DNA of 45,771 nucleotides from Candidatus Firestoneibacteriota bacterium (GTDB taxonomy: Bacteria; Oederibacteriota; D2-FULL-39-29), in assembly GCA_903928075.1 (NCBI GenBank), contig CAIYPD010000009.1:1-45771 (forward strand). Direction: 5' to 3'. A program made the position numbers and the translations under genes. Below the pieces are notes generated by a model, which had not been told where the DNA came from, did not search any database, and saw nothing but the letters and a program-made list of their open reading frames with translations. Below, in pieces: positions 1 to 8,315 of the stretch (its first letter is position 1; each line of letters begins with the position of its first letter).

Positions 1-1198
1 CAACTTCTGTATATTTGTGCAGCCTTTTCCATCTGCTAGCCGCTTTCTGTAACAGCTTAACAACCATCATCTCGGTCTTCTTGCTGGACCAGTTTCCACG
101 AGTCTTTGCGCTCCTCAATCTAGCCGTAGCAAATGTTGATTCTATTGGATTTGTTGTCCTGATATGTATCCAATGTGCCGCCGGAAAATCATAGAACGTC
201 AACAGATGCTCCTGGTCTTTGACCAAGCACTCTACCGCCTTCGGATACTTATCCTCATAGGTCTTGACAAAATAGTCAATTTTACACACTGCTTCTTTTT
301 TTGATTCCGCCATGTATATAGCGTCTATCATTGTGTTTGCCTGTGTATGCTGCGATCTCGGAAGTTTGTCTAAAATATTAACTTTCTTGTGTATCCAACA
401 CCTTTGTTCTTTAACTCCAGGAAATACCTGTCTTGCTGCTGCCCAAAATCCAAGGGCGCCGTCTCCGATAAATAGCTTCGGGCTTCTTAATCCTTGCGCT
501 TTTAGTCTCCTCAGAAGAGATGACCATGATTCTGTGCTTTCCCGGTACCCGGCCTCTGTCATTATCAGTTCTTTTCTTCCATCTTTCGTGGCTCCTAAAA
601 GTACAAGTACACACAGATCTTCTTCGCTGTTCCTAGACCCAAAATATATACCATCTACCCATACATAACAATATTCTTTCTCTGACAAATCACGGCTCTT
701 CCATAACTTAACTTCTTCATCCCAGTCGTTTAACATCCTTGCTATTGTGTTTGATGAGATTCCAGCCGCTTTTTCTCCGTAAATTTTCTCCAATGCTGGC
801 CCAAAGTCATTTGTCGATAGTCCGTGAAGATAAAGAAGCGGAATGGTTTGCTCCATCTTTAGTGTTTTTCTGGCATACGGAGGAAGGAGCTCACTACTGA
901 AATTCTCAAGACCTCCGTTTTCTCCCAAAATATTACCTCTATTTCTTGTCCGAGGTATTTTCACGGGCACATATCCCACTGTGCTCATTACCATGCGCTC
1001 TTTGATATATCCGTTCCCGACTATAGCAGGACTTCCGTCTGACAATTTTAGCCGAGCCATTGCCTTTAAATAGTTGCCTCTTTCCAGCTCCAAAGCCATC
1101 CTTACATTTTCTTCTGCCCCTGCAAGGATTATTTCTTCAATCGAAAGTATCCGTTTTTCCTCTTGCGTTGATTCATTTACCTTTCTATACTTTTTCAT
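1..1198 (-). CDS. IS256-family (mutator-type) transposase, C-terminus beyond window edge
   Basis: The reverse strand is open from an ATG at 1198 to the window edge with no stop, about 399 codons. That is close to the usual length of the family (about 400 residues), so probably only the last few residues are missing. DDE-type hallmarks are visible in order: a VDGIYFG motif (first Asp), an IGDGALGFW motif (second Asp) and an RTTNPIEST motif (catalytic Glu), followed by the basic stretch typical of IS256 transposases. The start is supported by a GGAGGAACGTCGCT leader just upstream. The protein would cut and join the ends of its own insertion sequence. It lies at the left end of an island and appears intact within the window, so the element could be active. 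Its far terminal repeat is not visible. Confidence 0.9.
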   Translation of the reverse strand, partial: MKKYRKVNESTQEEKRILSIEEIILAGAEENVRMALELERGNYLKAMARLKLSDGSPAIVGNGYIKERMVMSTVGYVPVKIPRTRNRGNILGENGGLENFSSELLPPYARKTLKMEQTIPLLYLHGLSTNDFGPALEKIYGEKAAGISSNTIARMLNDWDEEVKLWKSRDLSEKEYCYVWVDGIYFGSRNSEEDLCVLVLLGATKDGRKELIMTEAGYRESTESWSSLLRRLKAQGLRSPKLFIGDGALGFWAAARQVFPGVKEQRCWIHKKVNILDKLPRSQHTQANTMIDAIYMAESKKEAVCKIDYFVKTYEDKYPKAVECLVKDQEHLLTFYDFPAAHWIHIRTTNPIESTFATARLRSAKTRGNWSSKKTEMMVVKLLQKAASRWKRLHKYTEV

Positions 1199-1260
1199 AG
1201 CGACGTTCCTCCTTTTCTGCGTTTTAATCGAAAGCACATTATACAGGATACGTCGCTTAT

Positions 1261-1356
1261 TTACCTCATACACAACAATTGATTATAACTCTTAAAATAT
1301 GCCATTACATTGTCGGCAAAATTGAGCTTAAAACAGCGTTTTTTGGCTTCACCCAC
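1261..1356 (-). pseudogene. 5' fragment of a second transposase gene (possibly IS1380-type), cut by the IS256 insertion
   Basis: On the reverse strand an AAGGAGG ribosome site sits 8 nt before a GTG at 1356. It opens a frame of only 31 codons beginning MGEAKKRCFKLNF. A strong ribosome site on so short a frame, running straight into the presumed IS256 end, suggests a gene truncated by that insertion. The lysine-rich start followed by F-x-L-x-F resembles the N-terminus of IS1380-family transposases. That assignment is inference from a dozen residues. A TATAAT-like -10 on the same strand (1405-1400) fits a former promoter. Confidence 0.35.
1267..1294. repeat. Possible terminal inverted repeat of the IS256-type element
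   Basis: About 70 bp upstream of the transposase start there is an AT-rich stretch containing CACAACAATTG and TTATAACTCT. Its position and TTGTGTA-like content fit an IS256-family end. Only one end of the element is in the window, so the repeat cannot be confirmed by matching. The open reading frame of the neighbouring transposase fragment runs into this segment, consistent with an insertion junction here. Confidence 0.3.
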
Positions 1357-1453
1357 TTGGTGTCCTCCTTTTTACTGCTTAAAACCCTCTATTAGCCTTA
1401 TTATACAACACTTTTAGCTATTTTGCATGCTCTATTTATTTTTTGATATGACG

Positions 1454-1486
1454 GATACAGGCTAATGGTAAAGTAACTCCTGTATC
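1454..1486. repeat. Perfect 8-bp inverted repeat GATACAGG / CCTGTATC
   Basis: GATACAGG at 1454-1461 and CCTGTATC at 1479-1486 are exact inverted copies separated by 17 bp. They lie upstream of the truncated transposase fragment. They could be an operator, or paired ends of a decayed mobile element. Apart from this repeat, the transposase fragment and a GTAAC at 1473, I see nothing else in the interval 1360-1530. Confidence 0.45.
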
Positions 1487-1538
1487 ACATTTATTATATG
1501 AAATCTTAAGTAATTAATGACAATAGTACAAAGTATAA

Positions 1539-1588
1539 GTTACTATTATGTTACTATGAATTCACGGTTGATTATGTGTAACTGGTAC
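1539..1588. promoter_or_regulatory. Composite operator A (GTTAC direct repeats plus 9-bp periodic GT triplets)
   Basis: GTTAC occurs at 1539-1543 and again at 1550-1554, an 11-bp period. It is followed by GTT, GTG and GTA at 1567, 1576 and 1585, a 9-bp period, containing GTGTAACTGGTA. The same arrangement recurs before the restriction operon (2918-2964) and the regulator gene (10243-10287). Direct repeats spaced one helical turn apart are the usual target of OmpR/PhoB-type winged-helix proteins, and such a protein is encoded at 10340-11323. The link between protein and site is inference. Confidence 0.6.
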
Positions 1589-1601
1589 GACTAAAATACT
1601 G

Positions 1602-1630
1602 TTGCAACAATAAATAACATATGGTAGTAT
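1602..1630 (+). promoter_or_regulatory. Candidate promoter of the lipoprotein gene leader
   Basis: TTGCAA at 1602-1607 and TAGTAT at 1625-1630 are separated by 17 bp; each matches four of six consensus bases. Transcription would start near 1637, just before the structured leader. The weak boxes and the upstream composite operator fit an activator-dependent promoter. Confidence 0.4.
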
Positions 1631-1639
1631 ACGACTGAA

Positions 1640-1876
1640 ATTAGTTTGGGGTGAAAGTTCAAACGAAAATCATATAAAACGGGCTGCCTTTGCAATTCCC
1701 TATCAGCCGTCTCCGTTTCACCCCTTGATGTACCGAATAGGAGCCGGCGGGCAGCCCTGAAATAATTGTCTCTTGTGGGCTATTCGTTTTTAGATTGTGC
1801 TCTTTCCCCTTGAGGGAGCACAATCCCGGGTAGCCTATAAGGGAAAGTTCACGTAATAGGGAGCGGTTAAGAGAAC
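1640..1876 (+). ncRNA. Structured 5' leader with interlocking stems (unidentified RNA; possible group II intron remnant)
   Basis: About 235 nt before the lipoprotein start are dense in complementary segments. They are GTTTG/CAAAC (1644-1648 with 1660-1664), GGGGTGAAA/TTTCACCCC (1648-1656 with 1716-1724), GGGCTGCC/GGCAGCCC (1681-1688 with 1750-1757), CGAATAG/CTATTCG (1734-1740 with 1780-1786) and a 10-bp hairpin GATTGTGCTC/GAGCACAATC (1793-1802 with 1816-1825). Several pairs cross one another, so they are pseudoknots or alternative folds. GAAAGTTCA occurs near both ends. The segment 1831-1862 (AGCC, GAAAGTTCACGTA, ATAGG) loosely resembles domain V of a group II intron, and GGTTAAGAGAACC at the end could be a domain VI-like hairpin. 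The region is too short for a whole intron and has no reverse transcriptase. A riboswitch or attenuator is equally possible. Confidence 0.4.
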
Positions 1877-1878
1877 CT

Positions 1879-2877
1879 ATGTTTATGAAACTAAGATTTA
1901 AATCAATATTTATTCTGTTGGCCGTATTCATTGTTTTTGGCTGTCAACCAGCATCCCGCAACCTTTCCGAATCAAGCAAACCCATTAGTAAAGATACAAT
2001 TACTATAGCCACTTTGAATTGTGAATTCCTTTTCGATGGCAAAGAACCCGAAGGCCGAGCCGACTTCCCATGGAAAGACAACCCAACCTTAGCTGAACAG
2101 CATATGGAAAAGATTTCCAGTGTTATTCGCAAAATCAACGCAGATATTATTAACTTGGTCGAAGTAGAGAACCTTGACGTCCTTAAGCATATTAACAAGA
2201 CCTATCTCAAAGACATGGGTTATAAAGAATACCTAATCAATGGCAAGGACACTTTTACTTTACAAAACGTGGGGCTTTTATCCCGCTTAAACATAGAAAG
2301 TATTCAACGCACCGATAACCGAGTTCTCGTGGAAGGTAAATCCAAAGGAGTTAGTAAGAACTATTATGCACGGTTGCACTTAGACGGTTTAAAGCTAACA
2401 ATTATTGGGCTGCATTTCGAGTCTGGACCAACCAATAGACTACGCAAGTCAACTAGAGAAGCTCAAGCCGAGGTAATCAGACAGTTAGCCGTTTCCGAAT
2501 TCAAAGGCGGACGATCTATTATTGTAATGGGGGATTTTAACGACTACGATGAAGGAGAGTTTTTAGACCACGTTGATAGTAAACCTATTACAGACGTCCT
2601 TAAAAGAATCAGAATAATGGATCCCAGCGATCCCAATGATGACCTTTACAACATTGCTGGCAAGATTCCTAAGCAGGACCGGTACACCTGTTGGTGGGAT
2701 AAGAACGACAACGGTAAGGTTGACCTTCCAAAAGAAGTTACCTCTATTGACCATATATTAATTTCCAAGTACTTGACGAATAAAATTGAATCTGCAACGA
2801 TCCTGAACCACGAATATAATCCTGCCGAAGTGACTGACCATTTTCCGGTGATACTCAAGCTTAGGGTTAATCAATAA
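1879..2877 (+). CDS. Lipoprotein of the endonuclease/exonuclease/phosphatase (EEP) superfamily
   Basis: A 332-residue protein with a lipoprotein-type signal: a basic start, a hydrophobic stretch and a VFGC lipobox with Cys22, so it is probably exported and lipid-anchored. Phe at -2 makes the lipobox imperfect. The rest shows the DNase I/exonuclease III-like fold in order: TLNCEF near 46, LVEVEN (metal-binding Glu), GLHFES, the catalytic VMGDFND, SIDHILIS and the terminal TDHFPV. The family cleaves phosphodiester bonds in nucleic acids, lipids or inositol phosphates; the substrate here is unknown. An ATG two codons downstream (1885) is an alternative start. The gene lies alone behind a long structured leader and composite operator A, so it may share regulation with the restriction operon. 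An anti-DNA role at the cell surface is possible but unproven. Confidence 0.8.
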   Translation: MFMKLRFKSIFILLAVFIVFGCQPASRNLSESSKPISKDTITIATLNCEFLFDGKEPEGRADFPWKDNPTLAEQHMEKISSVIRKINADIINLVEVENLDVLKHINKTYLKDMGYKEYLINGKDTFTLQNVGLLSRLNIESIQRTDNRVLVEGKSKGVSKNYYARLHLDGLKLTIIGLHFESGPTNRLRKSTREAQAEVIRQLAVSEFKGGRSIIVMGDFNDYDEGEFLDHVDSKPITDVLKRIRIMDPSDPNDDLYNIAGKIPKQDRYTCWWDKNDNGKVDLPKEVTSIDHILISKYLTNKIESATILNHEYNPAEVTDHFPVILKLRVNQ

Positions 2878-2917
2878 AGAATCTGCGTTACCGGCCTACT
2901 TTATGCTGATGTAATAA

Positions 2918-2964
2918 GTTACTTATATGTTACCTGTCCCATTGTGCTCCTTGTGCAGCTAGTG
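2918..2964. promoter_or_regulatory. Composite operator B, upstream of the restriction operon
   Basis: GTTAC at 2918-2922 and 2929-2933 (11-bp period) is followed by GTG at 2944, 2953 and 2962 (9-bp period), ending AGTGTAGCTT. A further single GTTAC lies at 2887. The block sits about 65-110 bp before the likely hsdR transcription start, where an activator would bind. It closely matches the site before the regulator gene: both contain TTGTGC and GTGTAGCTT in the same order. Confidence 0.65.
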
Positions 2965-2992
2965 TAGCTTCTACTGAATTGATGTATTTTGC

Positions 2993-3021
2993 TTTAACGA
3001 CCCCCATCAGAGTGTTATAAT
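2993..3021 (+). promoter_or_regulatory. Candidate hsd operon promoter
   Basis: A perfect -10 box, TATAAT at 3016-3021, has only a poor -35 (TTTAAC, 2993-2998) 17 bp upstream. A good -10 without a good -35, behind repeat operator B, is the usual form of an activator-dependent promoter. Confidence 0.5.
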
Positions 3022-3112
3022 ATATTTTATCCATATGTCTAAATCTCTGTTATTCAAGACTGAAGGTTAATTTTCAATGAATAAGTAATGAGTGTTGACC
3101 AAAGGGTGGACA

Positions 3113-5518
3113 ATGGGCAGTAAAAAGGACTTATCTGAAAGAGATATTTGTACGCAATTCATTCTCCCAGCTTTAACTAAAGCTGGATGGAATGTTGAGA
3201 AACAGATTCGAGAGGAAGTCTACTTTACCAATGGGCGCATTTTCGTAAAGGGAAATAAAACAGCTAGGGGCGAAAGAAAGCGAGCTGATTTCATTCTATA
3301 TATAAAACCAAATATCCCAATCGCAGTTATTGAAGCCAAAGATAATAACCATTCTGTAGGTGCCGGTCTCCAACAAGCCTTAGACTATGCCGAAATTCTT
3401 GATGTTCCTGTCGCATTCAGTTCTAACGGTGATGGTTTTGTCCAGCATGACCGTTCAGGTTTATCATCCCAGATAGAGTCAAACCTTTCGTTAGAGAATT
3501 TCCCATCCCCGGAAGCCTTATGGAAGATGTACACGAAATACAAAAAGATAGACTCTCCTGAGCAGGAAGAAGTGGCAAAATACGACTACTTTTTTGATGG
3601 TTCGGGTTATTCGCCAAGATATTATCAACAAATAGCCATCAATAGGACTGTTGAAGCCATTGCCAGAGGCCAGAATAGGATATTGCTTGTAATGGCTACC
3701 GGTACTGGAAAGACGTATACCGCTTTCCAAGTAATTTATCGCCTTTGGAAGAACAAACGAAAGAAGAGGATACTTTTCCTGGCTGACCGGAATATCTTAA
3801 TCGGGCAAGCTAGGCGCAATGATTTTAGGTACTTTAAGAAGCAGTTAACCGTAATCAAGAAGAAGAAAATTGATAAAGCCTACGAAATATACCTTGCACT
3901 GTATCAGGGACTAACCAACTACAATGAAGACAAAGATGCTTATAAGGAATTCAGTCGCGATTTCTTCGACCTCGTTATTGTTGACGAGTGCCACCGGGGA
4001 AGTGCAGCTGCCGACAGTGCTTGGCGTGCAATCCTAGAATATTTCAGCTCTGCAACACAGATAGGGCTTACTGCAACACCGAGAGAAACCGATGAGGTAT
4101 CCAATATAGAATACTTTGGAGACCCTATTTATACTTATACCCTTAAGCAGGGCATTGAAGACGGATTTTTAGCTCCATATAAAGTAATACGCGTAGGTCT
4201 CAACACCGATTTAGAAGGTTGGCGCCCTGAACTCGGAAAGTTAGACAAGGATGGTAACGAGATAGATGATCGGATCTATAACACAACGGATTTTGATAGG
4301 AATCTTGTCATAGATGAACGCACTGGTGCTGTTGCAAAGAAAGTATCCGAGTATCTCCGCAAGACCAACAGGTTTGATAAGACAATAATTTTCTGCGTGG
4401 ACATTGAACATGCCGAACGTATGCGCCAAGCTTTAGCCAACGAGAATTCCGATTTGGTACGAAATAATCACAAATATGTAATGCGCATTACAGGTGATGA
4501 TGTCCAAGGTAAGCGAGAAGTCGACAACTTTATTAATCCAGAAGAACGCTATCCGGTTATTGCCACAACCTCGAAACTAATGACTACTGGTGTAGACGCC
4601 CAAACCTGTAAGGTTATAGTTCTTGAATCCAATATCAAATCGATGACAGAGTTTAAACAGATAATCGGTCGTGGCACCAGGATAAGAGAAGATTACGGCA
4701 AGACTTTTTTTACTATTATGGACTTCAGAAATGTAACTGACCTTTTTGCCGACCCTGCTTTCGATGGCGAACCGGTAATGATTAAAACTGTTAAAGGTGA
4801 TGAAGAATTAACGGATCAGGATCTCAATACAGGCGAAGACCAAGAAATAATAGACTCAGAAACCGGCAAAATTGTTGATTTTGAACAAGAGGAAACAACA
4901 GAAGATTCTACCCAACCAAAGATTATCGATGGAGGCATTATTGTTCCCGATCCGCAAAAGAAAGTGTATGTGGCTGGCGTCGATGTATCGATCTTAATTG
5001 AGCGGGTTCAATATCTTGACGGTAACGGCAAACTTATAACCGAAAGCATTAAAGACTACACTAAGAAGAATATCCTTAAGGAGTTCCGTTCTCTGAATGA
5101 TTTTCTTTCCCATTGGAACAGTGCTACCAAGAAGAAAGCTGTCATTGAAGAACTGGAAAGCCACGGTGTTATTTTGGAAAACCTTATGGAAGTGGTGAAG
5201 AAAGACCTGGATGTATTTGATATTGTCTGTCATATTGCATGGGACAAGCCTGCACTTACTAGACGTGAACGGGCAAATAATGTTAAGAAACGCAATTACT
5301 TTACTAAGTATGGAGACCAAGCCCGTAAAGTCATGGAAGCTCTTTTAGATAAGTATGCAGATGAGGGAATCGAGAATATAGAGGATCTGGATGTGTTAAG
5401 AATAGAGCCATTTAACCAGATAGGTACCCCTGCTGAAATCGTAAAGGTTTTTGGAGGTAAAGAAAAGTATTTACTCGCTATCGAAGAATTGGAAAATCAA
5501 ATCTACGCAGTTGCTTAA
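3113..5518 (+). CDS. hsdR: Type I restriction enzyme, R (restriction/translocase) subunit
   Basis: The motor and nuclease subunit of a type I restriction-modification complex, which translocates and cuts unmodified DNA. From the chosen start the protein has about 801 residues. The N-terminal nuclease domain shows a PD-(D/E)xK arrangement: Asp59 in RADFILY and Glu74-Ala-Lys76 in VIEAK. The SF2 helicase motor follows with Walker A ATGTGKT (about 195-201), DECH (from 291), GLTATPRE and IIGRGTRIRED. The C-terminal part fits the EcoEI-type HsdR tail that contacts the methylase. I chose ATG 3113 because AAGGGTGGA lies just upstream; the frame also opens at a GTG at 3092. It is first in an R-M-S-helicase operon, 9 bp before hsdM. 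Nothing indicates damage. Confidence 0.93.
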   Translation: MGSKKDLSERDICTQFILPALTKAGWNVEKQIREEVYFTNGRIFVKGNKTARGERKRADFILYIKPNIPIAVIEAKDNNHSVGAGLQQALDYAEILDVPVAFSSNGDGFVQHDRSGLSSQIESNLSLENFPSPEALWKMYTKYKKIDSPEQEEVAKYDYFFDGSGYSPRYYQQIAINRTVEAIARGQNRILLVMATGTGKTYTAFQVIYRLWKNKRKKRILFLADRNILIGQARRNDFRYFKKQLTVIKKKKIDKAYEIYLALYQGLTNYNEDKDAYKEFSRDFFDLVIVDECHRGSAAADSAWRAILEYFSSATQIGLTATPRETDEVSNIEYFGDPIYTYTLKQGIEDGFLAPYKVIRVGLNTDLEGWRPELGKLDKDGNEIDDRIYNTTDFDRNLVIDERTGAVAKKVSEYLRKTNRFDKTIIFCVDIEHAERMRQALANENSDLVRNNHKYVMRITGDDVQGKREVDNFINPEERYPVIATTSKLMTTGVDAQTCKVIVLESNIKSMTEFKQIIGRGTRIREDYGKTFFTIMDFRNVTDLFADPAFDGEPVMIKTVKGDEELTDQDLNTGEDQEIIDSETGKIVDFEQEETTEDSTQPKIIDGGIIVPDPQKKVYVAGVDVSILIERVQYLDGNGKLITESIKDYTKKNILKEFRSLNDFLSHWNSATKKKAVIEELESHGVILENLMEVVKKDLDVFDIVCHIAWDKPALTRRERANNVKKRNYFTKYGDQARKVMEALLDKYADEGIENIEDLDVLRIEPFNQIGTPAEIVKVFGGKEKYLLAIEELENQIYAVA

Positions 5519-5527
5519 GGAGTAGGA

Positions 5528-6958
5528 ATGAAGAACATTGGCAATATTATTGACAGTTTGAGAAAGAAAATGCGTAAGGATCCTGGTGTTTCAGGAGATG
5601 CTCAACGTATTGAGCAATTAGGTTGGATGATAAGTCTTAAGATACTTGACGATAAAGACAAAGAGATTGAGCTCATTAATGATAAATATGTGTCCCCTAT
5701 ACCAAAGAAACTCCAATGGCGTAATTGGGCTGCCGATGATGAAGGAATGACAGGTGACGAGCTTAAGAACTTTATTGACGACAAGCTAATCTCTGGGTTA
5801 AAGAATCTCGATGTTAGTTCTGGTAATAAACGCGCTCTAATTATAAGGGAAATATTTGAGGGTACCAATAATTATATGAAGAATGGAATAGTTATTCGGC
5901 AGGTGCTCAACAAATTAAATCAAATAGATTTTAACACCTCAGAAGATCGGCATGTTTTTGGTGATATCTATGAAACCATCTTGAAAGATCTTCAAAGCGC
6001 TGGAGATTATGGTGAGTTTTACACTCCAAGAGCTTTAACAGAATTTATTACCGAGATGATTAATCCTCGTTTAGGTGAAGCTGTGCTTGACCCATCCTGT
6101 GGTACTGGAGGATTTTTAACAAGTGCGATAGAGAATATCCGAAAACAGGATGTCAAAGGTGTAGAAGATCTCAAAACTCTTGAAAGAACTATCCACGGAA
6201 TGGAACTAAAACCACTTCCATTTATGCTTAGTGTTACAAATCTTATACTCCATGATATTGAAGTTCCAAATATTGATTATGTCGACAGTTTGAACCGTGA
6301 GTATACCTCTATTGGACAAAAAGATAAAGTTGATGTCATTCTTGCAAATCCTCCGTTCGGTGCCTCTGTTACTGATGGAGCAGAAACCAATTATCCTCAG
6401 AATTTCCGTACAACTGAAAGTGCCGATCTTTTTCTTGTACTAATGGTCAGATATCTTAAAGACGGAGGACGTGCTGGTATCATATTACCTGATCCACTTG
6501 CCGGTGGTGGAGTGAAACAAAGGATTAGACAGCATTTCCTCGAGTCCTGTAATTTACACACTATAGTTAAATTACCGAATTCTGTTTTTCAACCTTACGC
6601 GGGTTCTGCAACAAATATGTTATTTTTTGAAAAAGGCAAGCCAACAAAAGAAGTATGGTACTGGGAACACAAACTACCAGAAGGAGTAAAGGCATATAGT
6701 AAGACAAAACCAATCAAAAAGAGCGAATTCACTGGGTTAGCAAAATGGTGGAGGAAGCGCAAAGAAAACGATCAGGCATGGAAAGTCTCCATTGATACTA
6801 TTATCGCAAATGAATATAGCCTGGACATTAAAAACCCTTGTGCTCAAGAACTGGAACGTGAATATTCAAGTAAGGAATTGGTTAAAATGCTGCACGATTC
6901 ATTCCACAAAAGTGATGAGTTGCTGGAGAAGCTAAGGGTAGAGATGAAGAATGATTAA
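5528..6958 (+). CDS. hsdM: Type I restriction-modification system, M (N6-adenine methyltransferase) subunit
   Basis: This subunit methylates adenine in the recognition sequence, using S-adenosylmethionine and guided by HsdS. The 476-residue protein has the HsdM N-terminal helical domain (about 1-150), then the catalytic domain: DYGEFYTPR, the SAM-binding LDPSCGTGG motif (Asp188 onward) and the catalytic NPPF (274-277). Its length and motif order are normal for the family. AAGGAG 5 nt upstream supports the start. It follows hsdR by 9 bp and overlaps hsdS by 8 bp, implying translational coupling and balanced amounts of M and S. Confidence 0.94.
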   Translation: MKNIGNIIDSLRKKMRKDPGVSGDAQRIEQLGWMISLKILDDKDKEIELINDKYVSPIPKKLQWRNWAADDEGMTGDELKNFIDDKLISGLKNLDVSSGNKRALIIREIFEGTNNYMKNGIVIRQVLNKLNQIDFNTSEDRHVFGDIYETILKDLQSAGDYGEFYTPRALTEFITEMINPRLGEAVLDPSCGTGGFLTSAIENIRKQDVKGVEDLKTLERTIHGMELKPLPFMLSVTNLILHDIEVPNIDYVDSLNREYTSIGQKDKVDVILANPPFGASVTDGAETNYPQNFRTTESADLFLVLMVRYLKDGGRAGIILPDPLAGGGVKQRIRQHFLESCNLHTIVKLPNSVFQPYAGSATNMLFFEKGKPTKEVWYWEHKLPEGVKAYSKTKPIKKSEFTGLAKWWRKRKENDQAWKVSIDTIIANEYSLDIKNPCAQELEREYSSKELVKMLHDSFHKSDELLEKLRVEMKND

Positions 6959-8291
6959 TGGGAAAAGGGTAAAGATAGGTCAATTTTTAAAAGAACGTGA
7001 AGGGAGATATGCTCCTCACGATCCTGCCGTTAAATCTTTAAAACGGTTGAACAAGATAGATTTCTCAGGAGAAATACATCTATCAGACAAAGGGTCGAAA
7101 ACCAATATGATTATTGTTAAACCCGGGGATCTTGTTATTTCCGGAATCAATGTCTCAAAAGGGGCATTAGCTGTATATCATGGGGACAAGCCAATTACTG
7201 CAACCATCCATTACTCGTCATACATTTTTGACCACGGACATATTGATATTGAGTACTTCAAACGATTTGTAAAAAGCCAGTCCTTTATACAAATTCTTAA
7301 AGACCAAGTAAAAGGTGGCATTAAAACTGAAATCAAACCAAAGCATATGCTTCATCTCGAAATTCATCTGCCGGATATAGATTCTCAGAAAGAAATTGTT
7401 GCATTCTTTAATTGCATAGAGAATGAGATGTCCGAACTAAGTGGTGAGATCGGACATCAGAAAGTGTTTTTGAAGAAACTACGTCAACAGATATTACAAG
7501 AAGCCATTGAAGGTAAACTTACAGCTGGATGGCGTAAAGTTAATTCGAAACTTATAAATGGCGATAATCATGCCTCCAAACTGCTTGAGAAAATTAAACC
7601 AGAGAAAACCAGACTTTTAAGCGAAGGCAAGATTAGGCAAGAGAAAGACATATCTCCTATTAATGGCGATATGCCTTTTACTTTACCAGATAGTTGGGTA
7701 TGGTGTAGGCTAGGAGAAATTATTTATGATCCACCGAGAAATGGATATTCTCCAAAAGCGGTTTCAAATGAGACTGCTACCAAGAGTCTTAAATTAGGCG
7801 CTACAACTTATGGTGTGTTTGACCCGAGCGCGTACAAATATGTGGCGGATACTATCCCAAAAGATTCTGTTTTTTGGTTAGAACCAGGAGACATTTTAAT
7901 TCAGAGAAGCAATTCAATTGATTACGTGGGTGTAAGCGCTACTTATACGGGTCAGTCTAAAGAGTTCATTTACCCGGATCTAATGATGAAAATTCGCATT
8001 GTGAAGCCATTATCTATAAAGCTATTTCAGATGTTTCTCTCATCTCCAGAAGTAAGAAGTTATTTTCGAGCCAAAGCCAAAGGAGCTCAGCAGACCATGC
8101 CTAAAATTAATCAAGGTGTAGTTATTAATACGCTAATTCCATTACCACCGCTTTCTGAGCAACTTGATATTGTGGAACGAGTGGAAAATATGATGATTAT
8201 GGTTGATGAGTTGGAAAAGCAGGTTTCCGAACGAAAAGAAAAATCAGAAATGCTTATGCAATCCGTATTACGCGAAGCTTTTGTAAGGTAA
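6951..8291 (+). CDS. hsdS: Type I restriction-modification system, S (specificity) subunit
   Basis: A 446-residue specificity subunit that sets which split DNA sequence the complex recognises. It has the two-fold layout of the family. The first target-recognition domain (about 1-150) is followed by a helical spacer with QQILQEAIEGKLT. The second target-recognition domain (about 235-400) opens with LPDSWVWCRLGEI and ends in the conserved PLPPLSEQ helix start and a C-terminal coiled coil. The first half is less canonical, lacking the usual aromatic opening motif, so the recognition sequence cannot be guessed. The start codon lies inside the end of hsdM. I see no inverted repeats or second partial hsdS in the window, so there is no sign of phase-variable shuffling. 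Confidence 0.92.
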   Translation: MINGKRVKIGQFLKEREGRYAPHDPAVKSLKRLNKIDFSGEIHLSDKGSKTNMIIVKPGDLVISGINVSKGALAVYHGDKPITATIHYSSYIFDHGHIDIEYFKRFVKSQSFIQILKDQVKGGIKTEIKPKHMLHLEIHLPDIDSQKEIVAFFNCIENEMSELSGEIGHQKVFLKKLRQQILQEAIEGKLTAGWRKVNSKLINGDNHASKLLEKIKPEKTRLLSEGKIRQEKDISPINGDMPFTLPDSWVWCRLGEIIYDPPRNGYSPKAVSNETATKSLKLGATTYGVFDPSAYKYVADTIPKDSVFWLEPGDILIQRSNSIDYVGVSATYTGQSKEFIYPDLMMKIRIVKPLSIKLFQMFLSSPEVRSYFRAKAKGAQQTMPKINQGVVINTLIPLPPLSEQLDIVERVENMMIMVDELEKQVSERKEKSEMLMQSVLREAFVR

Positions 8292-8315
8292 TACATAAGC
8301 TTAGGAGATTGACAG

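Noticed and set aside
312-668. Forward frame of 118 codons inside the transposase
   Set aside because: It is antisense to a continuous transposase frame with all expected motifs, so it is a shadow.
1640-1876. Confident call of a group II intron
   Set aside because: Only short segments resemble domains V and VI, the element is too short and has no reverse transcriptase; kept only as a possibility.
1659-1931. Reverse-strand 90-codon frame over the leader
   Set aside because: No ribosome site or family; it overlaps the start of the lipoprotein gene and the structured leader explains the sequence better.
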